In this document: in pieces, positions 33,988-47,300 of the stretch
How the letters are laid out: each line of letters opens with the position of its first letter
Numbering within the stretch: position 1 is the first letter of the stretch
Assembly (NCBI GenBank): GCA_949987565.1
Contig: OX465116.1
Location: forward strand, 1,341,001-1,405,000
From: Luidia sarsii
Taxonomy: Eukaryota; Echinodermata; Asteroidea; Paxillosida; Luidiidae
DNA: 64,000 nt
Direction: 5' to 3'
The notes under the pieces: model-generated
Seen by the model: only the letters and a program-made list of their open reading frames with translations
Database searches by the model: none
What the model was told of the DNA's origin: nothing
Position numbers and translations under genes: made by a program

Positions 33988-36900
33988 ATGTTGGACTTTG
34001 TTACCCAAGCAACACGGTAAGTTTTAGTTAATGTTAACGTTCTTTTAAGGGTCACTGGTACACTGTATGCAGTCAAATTTAAGAGGTCAAAAGTTTGGAC
34101 ACTGATTCTGTGGGTGAGGTTGGCCTAAGTTCACGACCACTGAAAACTTAACTGCATGAATGTATGAAACCGCAAGAATTTAGTCCATTTCCCTCACTGC
34201 AAACTCGCTAAAGTGTGGAAATGTAGAACAAATACACACAACCAGTTGGCACAACCAGTTGCCGAAATAACTGGACTTACATTTTTCCAAAAAAAATCGT
34301 GATTTTGTGACGCGTATGCGGGCGCGTTTGTATAGGAATAGTGCGTGTATTGTGCACAGCCGCGTGTGGACTGTTGTCAGGTGACGCATTCGCGCCACAA
34401 AATCATGATTTTTTTGAACACTGTAAGCCCCTATAAGTCAATTTTGTTTGCAAGTGGTTGTGCCAGACAGTGTCAATTTTCTACATACTAAGGCCAGGCT
34501 ATTATTTGGTCTATTGACTTGTGGATTTGGGGTTTTGGTATTACAAATTTCAACTATAATTTTTGCATTTACTACTTGGTCTGGGCCTATGATAAAAAAA
34601 AGAAAATCACTTTAGTTTATATAATTGTGTTTATAGGCCAGAAATGACAGGAGTCTGGAAATCATAAAGTTGACCCATAAGCGGCTTCAGAAACACTATT
34701 CCCGGCATTTCAAAATAAGATTTTTTTGGGGGGGGAAAAATTGAAATGGGATAGCCATGCAATTTTGATAAAAAGTGGATGGCTATATATACCCCTTGTG
34801 ATTTTCTTAAATTTGTTGTTTATGTTTCATATTTTAATACTGGAATACTGGATCATGAGGTGTCTACAGTTTTACTGAGTACATTCATATACCACTAGGC
34901 TCATAGATAGAAACAATTGGTAAATGAATGATTGAAAATTGGGTTTTGCTAATTAGATCAGAAGATAATATGGCTTTATGAATAAACATTTAATGCACCA
35001 TTGCCACTGACAGATTGGCTGAACCATGTCAAATTGTACAGTGGCTTGAGAAGCTACAATTAACAAGCTCCATTATGCTGGTTCACTGTGGCTAGGATTA
35101 GTTGACATTTTGGGAAGGCCACCATCTAAGGGCTAGGTAGCTCAGATGGCAAGAGCAGCTGGTACGCAAAACCAGAGGTCTCAGACTCAAACCCTAGTCC
35201 AGTCAAAGTTTTCTTAGGCATTTTTCAAAATTGTCAACAACAAAAAAACAATATCAAGAGTTCTCATTCAGTTTTTCTTTACTCTTTTGGCAAGATGTTT
35301 TTGATTACATTCTGTCAATTCTGGTTTTGGAATCAAATGGCTGACTGACAACCCAATCCAGTTTCATGACCTACATGTACATGTATTATCTTATGTGCTG
35401 TTGGTTAAGTACATGATCTAATACAAGAAATTGAGCAAACTGCTCATTCACTTGAATGACCGAAATAGAAATCTTGAACATTTGGATAGCAGAAAGGCAG
35501 AATGTTTGGATCCTAGCAGGACCTTTCTTAAAGGCAGAATGTTTGGATCCTAGCAGGACCTTTCTCAAAGGCAGAATGTTTGGATCCTAGCAGGACTTTT
35601 CTCAAAGGCAGATTGTTTGGATCCTAGCAGAACCTTTCTCAAAGGCAGAGTAAACCTAGGATATCACACATCTCTTCCTTCCTGTTTCCCTTGTCATTCT
35701 GCCTTTGAGAAAGGTCCTCCTAGGAACCAAATGTGTCTAAATGGGCCGAGTTAGTTGACCTCTAGTGACCTTTAACCTTTACCCTTGGATAAACAGAAAG
35801 AGAGGTGGTGGGCCAAATCAAAACGCAGACAACTTTGTACAGTTTATCTTAGGAATATTTTATTTTCAATTCAGTCTGTTTACATCAATGAGTCCCATTG
35901 CATCCCAAAACCAAAGTCAATAATGGATGATCACTTCAATTCAACAGCTATATACCCCTTGCAAAACTCAAATTACTCTGCCGTCCATGATCAAGTTTCC
36001 AATGTGAAGCAGATGGTTTTCGTTTCCGTTTACTGAGTTAATCTCTTGAGTGCCTTCATTAAGAATATTCATTATTGGGAAGGATGGAGAATGACAACAA
36101 ATGCTGATTGTTGAATATCAATACTTGTCTTTGCATATCAACCGTGTCCTTTAGGGAAGCTCTATTCACAATATGGTACAGGGTCAACCTACATGGTTTG
36201 CAGGTAATGTTTAAGCAAAGCATTCACTCTTTTTATCTTCTCTTAACAAAAATGTACAATAAGAATAGACTTACTGCTATTACTACTATAGACTACTGTA
36301 GACACTTGCATTGAAATGGCATTGCCAGTGGAAGTAAAAAAACCAAACCATTTCCATGATTTCCTTTTTACAACAAAATCGACGACACTCTGCCCTCCTC
36401 ATTATACTGTGGTCTTAATAAATACAAAATTATATTGACTACAAATGTACGCTTCAAGAAATAGGAGAGGGATGGATGTGGGCTTTTTTATTCAGATTTT
36501 TTCAGAAGAGGTTTAGAAGATGATGTTTTTCAGGAAAAGTTTGAAATGCATGTAGGAAGTTGTGCTGCGTTGTTTTTTTTTTTTGGGGGGGGGGAAACAA
36601 GTTAAACATGGAGTACTAGTAAGGCTATACTGCAGGTAAATGTGAAGATTCGGTTTATTTTTTGTTTTTTGTTTTTTTCTTGGGGAGGGGAGAGGCTGAT
36701 AGCTTACCATGCAGGGCCAGAATCTAGAGAAATGTCCTCACTCGCTTGCCATGTGATAGACGCTGGCATTCTCACGGGAAAGACAGAACTCAAGCTGCCA
36801 AAAAGATGCCCCGTACTATTTGAACGTTTTGACCTTGATGGCCTTGGAAACCTCACAAGAAAACCTCCCTCCAAAAATTTCCCCCAAAATGAAACGCGAC

Positions 36901-38192
36901 CATTTATTACACTGCTTCAATCTGATCTATGAGTTTAAGACCCCAATTAGTTTGAGAATAGATAGCCAACAACTTCTATAAAAGCAGAAACGTCAATGTA
37001 CATTAATTAATTATTGACATTAACATAGACTGCTTTACATATTTGTCTGAAGTGGCTTGCGGTTTGGGGCTACTGAAACTGAGCAAGGTGACAATATTTT
37101 GGATTCTGGGAAAATTCCTCTACTTCTCAAAATATTTTAACATAATCTGTGCCATTGAAGTATCGGTTTTTAAAATGTTGTGTAAAGGATCTCATTGAGT
37201 GTGAAGACAAATCCAGATACACTGCTCATTTAGCATGGCAGACAGTGTCCCTTCCATAGGCTAGTGTGTAAACAGAAGCCATAGCCACATACACTGCACA
37301 GGGATTGGCTACAGAAGCTACCTTGTGGCTCCCATAGACTTTGAAGCCAAGAACCTTTCTGAAAACAAAGCTGAAAAGTGAGACACATGAGAAGCTACAA
37401 TGTCTGATCTGTCAGCTTTGATATCCAGCTTCATTTTTTGAAAAACTCTGCCGTAAAAACCTAACAACTATGAATTTGCAGTTTATACAACCAAGCCTGA
37501 GTTTAACCCTAAGCCATGCTATTCCATTCTCATTTTCAGTCAGCCTGAAATACAAAAATAAATACTACAAATCCAATATACTGTATTGAATATTTATGAC
37601 AACTTCCTTTCTCTTTTAATTTGTATCTACAGATCTTGGTTTGGTTAATATTTTGAAATTATCGAACACCCAATCATCAGAAAATTGGTCTGGAACACTG
37701 ACTAAAATTACGTTGTAGACTTGCATGCAATAAGTTAATATTAATGCTTAATAAGTTGATATGGTTTTTATTAAAATAACTTGTCTGCTCTGATCATTAA
37801 GGTACAAGGAATTGTGGGGATAGCCAACAAGTTCAAGGGTTTGTGGGAGTTGTTCAGCTAACCACAGCATTCCTCCCTTAAGGATTCCGGGGGAAGAAAT
37901 AATGTTGACAGCAAACTGGCAACAGTCTGGCGCCTTGTGCGTAATGACTGCTTCACCTAATGAATACTGTCCAGGAACCAGACTCAAGCTGCAGCCTATT
38001 AAATGTGTACATTTTAGATTACCTGAAATACCATCCACGACAGTACAAAACAACTCAGTGATAATCCTACTGGTCTTTTTGTTTTCATTGTTCTAGATTC
38101 GCCTAGTGCCAGCCTCAGTACCCAAGCTGCAGACCTACACAGTGTATCCAAATTTAAGGCAAGTAAAATTGAAAAGTTTTCAAAAGTGTTAA
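33988..38192 (+). CDS. Possible small three-exon gene (57 codons), unrecognised
   Basis: Three splice-consistent exons: 33988-34016 (MLDFVTQATR, donor GTAAGT), 36155-36203 (EALFTIWYRVNLHGLQ, acceptor TTTAG, donor GTAATG) and 38097-38192 (IRLVPASVPKLQTYTVYPNL, then RQVKLKSFQKC and TAA). Phases agree (29+49+96 nt = 58 codons with stop). The first ATG follows a GC-richer segment (33840-33987) that could be a promoter/5' UTR. No domain or signal is recognised. The third exon has a second open frame (SPSASLSTQAADLHSVSKFK onward), so another exon order is possible. The stop lies 124 bp from the ACADVL stop on the other strand, so the 3' UTRs would overlap. Chance assembly of short exons cannot be excluded. 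Confidence 0.3.
35095..35220 (+). repeat. SINE-1 copy
   Basis: GATTAGTTGACATTTTGGGA, GGCCACCATCTAAGGGCTAG, A-box-like TAGCTCAGATGGCAAGAGC, then CCAGAGGTCTCAGACTCAAA and a CAAAGTTTTCTTAGG tail. Confidence 0.75.
35495..35735. repeat. Family A short tandem array (37-bp unit)
   Basis: Four direct units with GTTTGGATCCTAGCAGGACC and TTTCTCAAAGGCAGAAT, then one inverted copy (CTTTGAGAAAGGTCCTCCTA) at about 35700. A shorter version of the array at 39385-40040. Confidence 0.8.
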
Positions 38193-38278
38193 CGAGTCCC
38201 ATTGCAGAACCATTTCAGTATCTACAGCTGCTACAGAGGTAATTTGTAATTCTATTTTGTTTGATTCGTTTGTTGATG

Positions 38279-38281
<3 letters not shown>

Positions 38282-38310
<29 letters not shown>
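38282..38310 (-). repeat. 29-bp poly(A) tract (minus strand) just after the ACADVL stop
   Basis: On the ACADVL strand, the stop codon TAG (38318-38316) is followed by GCCTC and then 29 consecutive A. Either a microsatellite in the 3' UTR or the scar of a retroposition or cDNA-mediated event. Confidence 0.85.
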
Positions 38311-38315
38311 GAGGC

Positions 38316-41300
38316 CTAAAAGCCGAGAGGATGTTCGGCAAGCAGCCCCCCTGACTGCACCATGGCCTGCGAGATCTTGGGGACAGCCTCAAAGTTTTCC
38401 CGGCTGTGCTTGTCCTTGAGGGCCTTCAGGTTGTCCTCCACACGCTGAGAGGCGTCGTTGCAGAAGAACTGGCACATGGTGCGCTCATGCTCTGCCGACG
38501 GAAGGTTCTTATTCAGAGACCGAGAGGTCCTGTTCGGGTGTGAAGTGTGAAAAATAAACTGAATTATAAGTTGGAATTTACCTTGAAGGAGTTAATGGTT
38601 ACGTTACGAGACTGACAATGCTTGGCCAATGGCCAGTGTACAATTTTCGTAAGGGGTTGGGGGTTAACATAACGTTCGGAATGCTGTTTGGAACCTGGCC
38701 TGACCAACAACCGACCTCTTAAAAATGGCAGGTCAGGGGTCAAGGGGACCGGGGATCAGAGGTCAGCCTATGGCATCTGGACAACATGGCCAATATGGGC
38801 AGGTATGCCGATGGCTAAATTGGCTGATGCTGACTGGGAGAAGGGCAGGGTTTGGCAGGTCAGGAGGGTCACCAGGGGTCAGGGGTCATCACTGGGTGTC
38901 AATCACAAGAGGTCAAGACTAATGAAATAGCATGCCAACTGTGACCAGTCAGCTGTGGTGGGAGGATAGGGAAGGTCACTGTGGGTCATGGGGTCATAGG
39001 TCAGGGGGTCAGAGGTCAAGGGGGTCAAGCCTACCTGGACAAGGTAGCGACCATGGCGTAGATGTCAATGGCAGCGTCGGCCAGTCGCCACAGCTCCAGC
39101 TGCTTGTTGACCACATTCTTGCCGTGGCCAATCAGGATCTCCTCCACGGCCGTGGCAAAGTCGCCGGCGGCCTTGCTGGCCTGGTCGGCCGACGGCTGGA
39201 GCTGGGCGGGGCAGTGCTCGGCCAGGGAGGGGCCGGAGGTCATGCCCACCATCCGCTTGGCCCGCTTGTTGGCCTCCTCCATGATGACGCCCAGGTTAGT
39301 GGCCGGGCTCTTCAGGGCCTTCTGTAGCTCCTTCAGACGCTGACCGGCATTCTAAGGAGTTCCGAAAAAACGTTTAAAAATTAGGCGGGCCTGACGTTTC
39401 GATCCTAGCAGGACCTTTCTCAAAGGCAGAATGTTGGGATCCTAGCAGGACCTTTCTCAAAGCATAATGTTGGGATCCTAGCAGGACCTTTCTCAAAGGC
39501 AGAATGTTTGGATCCTAGCAGGACCTTTCTCAAAGGCAGAATGTTTGGATCCTAGCAGGACCTTTCTCAAAGGCAGAATGTTTGGATCCTAGCAGGACCT
39601 TTCTCAAAGGCAGAATGTTTGGATCCTAGCAGGACCTTTCTCAAAGGCAGAATGTTTGGATCCTAGCAGGACCTTTCTCAAAGGTAGAATGTTTGGATCC
39701 TAGCAGGACCTTTCTCAAAGGCAGAATGTTTGGATCCTAGCAGTACCTTTCTCAAAGGCAGAATGTTTGGATCCTAGCAGGACCTTTCTCAAAGGCAGAA
39801 TGTTTGGATCCTAGCAGGACCTTTCTCAAAGGCAGAATGTTTGGATCCTAGCAGGACCTTTCTCAAAGGTAGAATGTTTGGATCCTAGCAGGACCTTTCT
39901 CAAAGGCAGAATGTTTGGATCCTAGCAGTACCTTTCTCAAAGGCAGAATGTTTGGATCCTAGCAGGACCTTTCTCAAAGGCAGAATGTTTGGATCCTAGC
40001 AGGACCTTTCTCAAAGGCAGAACGTTTGGATCCTAGCAAAAGGAAGAGGATGATGATGATCAGGAGGAAAGGAGGAAGAGGTGATGAAAAGGAGGAAGAG
40101 GAGAAGAATGAGGAGGAGGTGTGCACCTCCACTCTTCAAAAGAAGAGCTTCCCAATCAAGGCCTCCTGGAACCAGCCAATAAGGTTCCACCTACCATCAG
40201 TCCAGTCAGCGAGATGAAGAGACGAAGGATATCATTGGTCCCTTCAAAGATGCGGAAGATACGAAGGTCCCTCATCACCCGCTCTAGCCCAGCATCCTAA
40301 AAGAATGAAAGAGGAAAATAATATACGAGACGAAGCAGGCAGACCATGTGAATCTTCCTGTTTCACAAACCGGGAGCCTTTAACCAAATTCAGAGCACCA
40401 GTGGTGCTGCTATGCACTTAGCCCTGTGAATCCGGGCACCACTATTGTCCCAAGTTTTAAACCAAAGACTCTTTTTCAGCCTCACACAAAACAAGATGTA
40501 GCCTGACAAAAGCCACACAGACGTCGGATTGTGCCAGGTTTGACTCGCTTGTACACAAAAGTGGCCTGGTGCAAAATGGTTGAAGCTGACGCTCAGGCTT
40601 GGTCTTCAGAGTCATTTCTCTTGCCAAGATGTCACAATTATTCAAAAACCACAGTATTCTCCCTGATGCTAGCCAGAAGCTTCCATAGACTCGTGTGCAA
40701 ACAGAAGCCAGAATGGACACCAACAGTTTGCCCTGCTCGACGTAATAAGCACTGAAGACTCAGTGCCCGATGCCTGATGAAAACATTTCAGGCAGCTCGG
40801 GTGGGATTCGAACCCGCGACTCCTAACCCATCATGTTATATCAACGACTGTCTGAACTGTGAGTCAGGCAGGACCATTCACCCAGTGGTTTTGTGTCATT
40901 CGGACACAGCTTGGAAAATAGCCCCGATTGGCAAACACGTACCTTCATGAAACCCATTCCACCATACACTTGGATGGCTTCGTCCGCAATCTCCCAAGCA
41001 GCCTCCTAAATATACGAAGAAACCATGGCCAAGAAAGGACAAATAACTGGTAAATTATAAACAAGTGATGTTGCAAACCGCTTACTGACTAAAATTACCA
41101 AAATGCAAATCTGATCCTAGCATTGAATCACATTCTCTCTCTCTCCCCTCCATCCCCTCCCTCCCCCTCCCCTCCCTCCCCTCCCTCCCCCCTCCCCTGA
41201 CTCCTCAGAACTCACCGAGGCAAAGATCTTGCCGATGGCAGCTTCAATCTGGAACTCGGTGGAGCCTGCGTCCATGTTGGCACAGATCATGTAAGCCATG

Positions 41301-44300
41301 GACTCCGTCACAAACTGCTTGACGGCCATGCGGGCCAGTTTCTCCTGAATCACACCAAAGCTGTCCAGCTTCTCACCAAACTGTGTGCGGTTGGCGGCAT
41401 GGTCCACCTACGGGAATGACGCAAGGTATGGGTCGGGGTTGGTTACTTGGGGATTAGAGGGTCTTGGATAGAACAATCCTTCCTTATTATCCTCATCTTC
41501 ACCAGCATCTTCTCCATTCAACACCATCATCACAATTAACATGCTCATTGTGCTAATTACCATCACCGCCATTACCTCTGTCATCAACACTCACCATGAT
41601 CATCACTATCACCACCATCATCATAACCTCTATCATCGTGATCACCATTATCACCACCGTCATCACCATCATCTCTATCACCATGATCACCACCATCATC
41701 ACCATCGCTTTCACCATCATCTTCACCATCATCATTAGCAACACCATAATCATCATCACTACCATCACCGCCACCATCGTACTCACCAACGCCATACTCA
41801 TCATAACCATTATCAACATCACTATCACGGTGAGTTTAGAGGAGATTTGAGCCAGGACACATTATTCCCACTTACAGCTTTCTTGATGAGTCCCTTCATG
41901 GTACCAGACAGGGCGGCGGCCATACCAAAGCGTCCGTTGTTCAGAATCTGCATAGCCACCTTGAAGCCACCGCCGATTTCTACAACGACCCGGAAAAAAC
42001 AACAACAACCCAAGAAAGGTAAGACCAAAAAAAGCAAACCAAGCATATTCTTTCTTGACGGCATTTCTGGAAGACGCAGGTGACTGCCATCAGTTGAGAC
42101 AGACAGGTGACATTTCACAGGTCTGGAGCAGAAAGCGACGAAGCCTTGCAGGAGAATAGTGAAATCTGGCTTCAACCGCCCAAACTGACAGCCTAGGGAT
42201 GATTCAACTTCAGGTGTATGACCCTCTCTTGATCTAACTCTAAGTGTACTCTTTTCCTAGCCTCAAGGAAAGATTCCTTGAGGAATCCTCGTTCAGAAAT
42301 CAGGCCAAACCAGAACTGACAACTACTGGAATCTCAAAGACTCCACGAATACAGAAAGTCGACTGTCCGATTGTTTGGGTTCCTTCCAACTCACCTCCGA
42401 GAACGTTTTCGACGGGGATTTTGACGTCCTCAAAGTAGACTTCGGCTGTGTTGGAGGCTTTGATGCCCATCTTCTTCTCAGGGGGTCCGCTGTGTTGGAG
42501 AAGAAAGACAATGGAATCAGGTGCAATGCATTTACAACCTTGTTCTCACCATTCTATTGCAATATCAAGCCACCTCTCAATCCAAATGCATGGCAAAGGT
42601 GTGGCAATAGTACTGACCTACAGAGCGATAGTTTAGAACAGCAAGTCAATATTTTATACCAGTAGGGCAAGTTCATACCTGCAGGGCAATAGTTCATACC
42701 TGCAGGCCAATAGTTCATACCTTCGGGCAATAGTTCACACCTACAGGGCTATAGTTCATACCTTTGGGGCAATAGTTCACACCTACAGGGCTATAGTTCA
42801 TACCTGCAGGGCTATAGTCCACACCTGCAGGGAAATAGTTCATACCTTCAGGGCAATAGTTCATACCTTCGGGGCAATAGTTCATACCTGTGGGGCAGTT
42901 GTTCATACCTACTGTGCAATACTTCATACCTACAGGCAAACGGGTGACAAGTGTACTGACCTGGACACCCCTCCGAAGCCTCGCTCCACGATGAAGGCTG
43001 TGATCTTGTCCCGTGTCATCCCCTCAGCATCGGTGACAGGTGTCTGCGCAAAGACGGTGAAGACCTCGGCAAAGCCACCGTTGCTGATCCTGTGTCCAAG
43101 CAGATATACCAAGGAAAATTTACAAGATGCAGACACAAGGACTCACAAGGTAACTATTTTGTGGGTTCTTTTGACAACACTGTGGTGCAGACTCCATAAA
43201 CTGGTACCCAGTAACCTCCATTACCTGGTACCCGGCGCTCATCACAGCTCGCTGGCATTCATGATAATAGTGCACTGCATGGTACCCTGCATTAGTGGTT
43301 CCTTGCTCAACCTGGTACCCTGCACTAACCGGTATACCTTTATTGCCTGGTAACCCACACTACCCAATACCATTACCACTGCCTGGTGCTCCGTATGCAC
43401 CACAGCTTGCAGCAATTCATATTGGTAGTGCACGACCGGTGCCCTGCACTACCCAATACCATTCTCACTGCCCGGTACCCTGCAATCACCACAGCTTGCT
43501 AACATTTGTGACGTAGAGCACAGGTAACCACCACTAATCGAGTACCCTAAGCATTATACGCTAGCTGCCCGGTACCCACCACAGCTTGCTTCCGTTCAGG
43601 ATGTAGTGCTTGCCGTCCTCGCTGACCACCGCTCTGGTGCGGATGGAGGCCGCGTCTGACCCGCTGGCGGGCTCCGTCAGACAGAAGGCAGCCATCTTCT
43701 CCCCTTTGGCCAGAGAGGGTAGGTACTTCTCCTTCTGCTCGGGGTTGCCAAACAGCAGGATTCCCTTGAAGCCGATGGACTGGTGAGCACCCAGGACAAT
43801 GCCGACGGCTAGATCGTACTCCCCGACAACCTCCACCATCCTGGCATACTGCGGAATAAATGTAGGTAGACAGGATCCACCAAGCTCTTGCAAACATCTT
43901 CTCCATCTCTCGTCTTCAAGCCTTCAAAGGCAGAGTACATAAATTTCTCCTTACATAATAAACCATATTTTGTTATCCTTTATTTTACCATCACTATAGT
44001 AATCTGGTCAGATGCTCTGAACTATTGATTGGCCTTAGGGAATTTTTTCTTAAAATCTGGAATGCTACTGTTCACATAAGCATTTTTTTTTTCCAAAAAG
44101 AACAAAAACAAAAACAGCTCTAACTAACTTAACCAACTTTAATGACCAAAATGCAAATCTCATAACTTTCTTTCTATCCTAACAGTAGCCTTCAAGTCAC
44201 TAGGAGAAGACTAGATGACTACCGGTGTTAGGGAAGGCCACCATTTAAGGGCTGGATAGCTCAGAGAGCACTGGTACGTTGATCCAGAGGTCTCGGGTTC

Positions 44301-47300
44301 AAGTCCCAATCCAGTCACAGTTTTCTTTGCCAATTGTTCAATGTATTCAAACCAAATCAGTTCAAATCTAATTTTCTGTTCACGGTCACACGGGAATGAT
44401 CCCCAATGGCTTGGGCTATGGACAGCCCATTGCTGAGTACGTGTGGATTAGGGTAGCCATAGCTGTAGGAGTTATTGGAGTCTTTCACAGCACCGATGGG
44501 ATTTGTCCATTACCTGGGTGTTGGTGAGGCCAAGACCGCTCAGATCCGTGGGCACTTGGAGTCCAAACGCCCCCATCTCTCGAAGCCCCTGCATGGTGTG
44601 GTCCTCAACCTTCTCCAGGGAATCGTTCTTGCCGGCGTCGTTCACCTCCTACCCAGGGCCAAAACAAAAAGGAAAAACATCGATTAGAAAACTCTTCACC
44701 AGTCTGTAACAGGCCAGGGGTGGATTTTACGATGCATCGTAACTCACTCTACCATGGATAACCCATCGTATGTTGTGATAGGCCGTATGGTTTCTGTGCA
44801 TCGCTTGTTGTCTTGCGATCGGTTGTAAGTTACGACGTGTTTGGTGAAATCGACCACAGGGTGGATTTCACAAAGCCTTGAAATGCATCGCAACTAATTG
44901 TACATTGGATAACCCATTGTAAGACGTGATTGGACATTGTTTCTGTGCTTTGCTTACAATCTTACGATTGATTGTAAGTTACGATGAGTTTCATGAAATC
45001 GACCACACAAGTACAATGAACAGCTCCAACCTCTCATCCACCACCTCCTCTGTCTCTTCCCCTACTCACCTCAAAGAATTTGTGTGTGGGCTCCACAAAC
45101 ATCTGTGTCTCTTCCGCCATTTCAGCACTCAGAACTGTAGGTGACAAACGAGGTTCCGTCTGAGTTGCACGCGTTTCAAAGACAAAACCATTGGGCGAAG
45201 GATCTCGCCCTGAGGTGGTCAACTCTGTCCATGAGTGATTGTCAAGTGAAAATGCACCCCCTTTCTTTCTTCTTTGATTGTATGAAAATAGCAAGGGCAA
45301 AATTACTGGAAATTCCAACTGCGGGTCTCTAGATGAAGATTAACAGCTTTCTACTGCCTGAGATATCCAGCCCTTAGATGGTGGCCTTCCTAAATAGGCA
45401 GCTATCTTTGCTGGGGTAACAGTGCCAGTCGGAAGCACTTCACCATTTCACAGCCATACATCTCCTGGGATCACACCCGAACTTGATCCAGAAGTCTTCC
45501 TTGTTATTTCCCTTATATCAGTGTATGTATTCTTAACCCTAACCGGCATTGAAACCACAATTAACCACACATGGTTTTTCCTGTGGGAGGATAAGGGCCA
45601 CACACCACGACATACCACAGCGGGTTTTTTGTGGTATCCTGTGGTATGTGAGCCTGCACCCCTGAGAGCACTGTGGTAAATTGTGGTATACAGTGTGTGT
45701 CCTGTGTGGGAGGTGCAAAGCGGTAGTGTTAATGTCACTTTCCTTGCATTTGTTTGCAAACTGCGATAGTGTCTACATTGGAGAGAGCAATGTGTCCGTC
45801 CGATGACTTCTTTAGCTCAGGACTTACCCTCAGGGTATGGAAAGACTTCCTGAAGATTGATCTCTCCCTTAAACAAACCCATGCCGAAAGAGTGCGACTC
45901 CTGGAGACCAAAAAAAAAAAGACACACCAAAAGCAATTCAATCTCAAAATTAATCTCACAAAACAGAAGTCAGGGTCAGAAACTCAAGCAGTATCTGCAC
46001 TGGAGTTCTCTGGGAGAGAAAAGATTCCATTTGGTAAATGAAATGAAAATCTCCCTATGAGAAAGATCTGCAATTGAGAAAGGTCCTGCTAGGATCAAAA
46101 TGTCAGGCCCTCCTTATTTTCGGTAAAAGTAAATGGTTGAATTTTACCAAACTTGGACATTTGACACAAGTATTTTGTCTGTCAAGACACTGGCCTTCAA
46201 TGTGAGAGTATCATTATGTAAAGGTGTAATTACTATTTTTGTTTTCAACCAGAATGCTAGGCTCTGTCACTGGCTGGATGTCCAACTAATGACGGTACTT
46301 GTATGTGTCATGCCAAGCCTCAAGAGTAAACCTTTCCCTGCTGTCTCGGGATGAAACTCTGAGTTTTTTCTTACCCTGGGCTTCTTCTGTGCGGGGCTGG
46401 ACTGCTTGGGCTCAGCCATGCTTGCCTTGTAGCGCTGCTGCAGGCTCCATGACGCCACGCTCGGCCTGGTCAATCAAAGAGCAAAGCAACACCAAATAAA
46501 AAATTACCACTTAACTTAGCTCTTAGGAACTGTCTACACTGGTCTTAATGCCCCACTCCCAGTTAGAATCCAGCAGTCTCCTGAAGACAAACAGAGTACA
46601 AGTTTTTCCGGTTCTTTTCAGAACCACACATACTCACAAAAGAATTTTGCATGGTGTCACTGCAAAACTATTATTTCAAGGCTGGATTTCACAAAGCCCT
46701 ACGATGCATCGTAACTCAACTTACGATGGATAACCCATCGTAAGTTGTGATAGGCCGTATGGTTTCTGTGCATCGCTCATCGTCTTGCGATTGATTGTAA
46801 GTTACGACGAGTTTGGTGAAATCGACCGCAGATAAGACAACTCCTGCCTTTATCAAATTTGCTTTGTTTTGGTTTGTCAACTGCCAAGTCGGATGGAACG
46901 ACCTTTGCACGTTCTATTTTTGACTTCACATTCACAGAAAGGAACTTATCACATTGCCCTTTGCCCCATGGATATTTAGATGAATTTTGTTTTCCTCATG
47001 CTGTGTTATTAGACAAAAATAGATCTACAAATGATTATTCTTGTGAAGAGAATGAGAAAATCTCCAGTAACACTAACAGTAACACTAACAGACAGTGAGA
47101 CACAGCAGTGCATTTACAAGTTATTACTTGATCTTCATAATCTTAGTCCACGAAAAAGAATCTTGTGTGGCTTTTACATTTACAACTACATGTAAACAAA
47201 CCATGAAAACAGAAATTATGTTACAAATGCAACTTGCAAGGCAGCAAATGTTCCCCTTTGCAATAAAGAGAGGCACTGTGGTCGTCGTAGGTCATAAAAA

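Larger units (their letters stand above)
34017..38096. other. Mostly non-coding region before ACADVL
   Basis: Apart from the doubtful exon at 36155-36203 and the repeats listed, this is AT-rich DNA with a weak family C hairpin (37240-37350). A TTTATT at 37766-37771 reads AATAAA on the minus strand and could be the ACADVL polyadenylation signal, giving a 3' UTR of about 0.55 kb. Confidence 0.45.

Noticed and set aside
38097..38241. Alternative frame of the third exon of the small + gene (SPSASLSTQAADL .. FQYLQLLQR, stop TAA)
   Set aside because: It needs a phase-1 entry from 36155-36203 read in a frame that does not connect to the ATG exon at 33988. Kept only as an alternative.
39385..40040. 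CRISPR-like array
   Set aside because: Repeats are strictly head-to-tail 37-bp units with no unique spacers, in a eukaryotic intron. It is a satellite.
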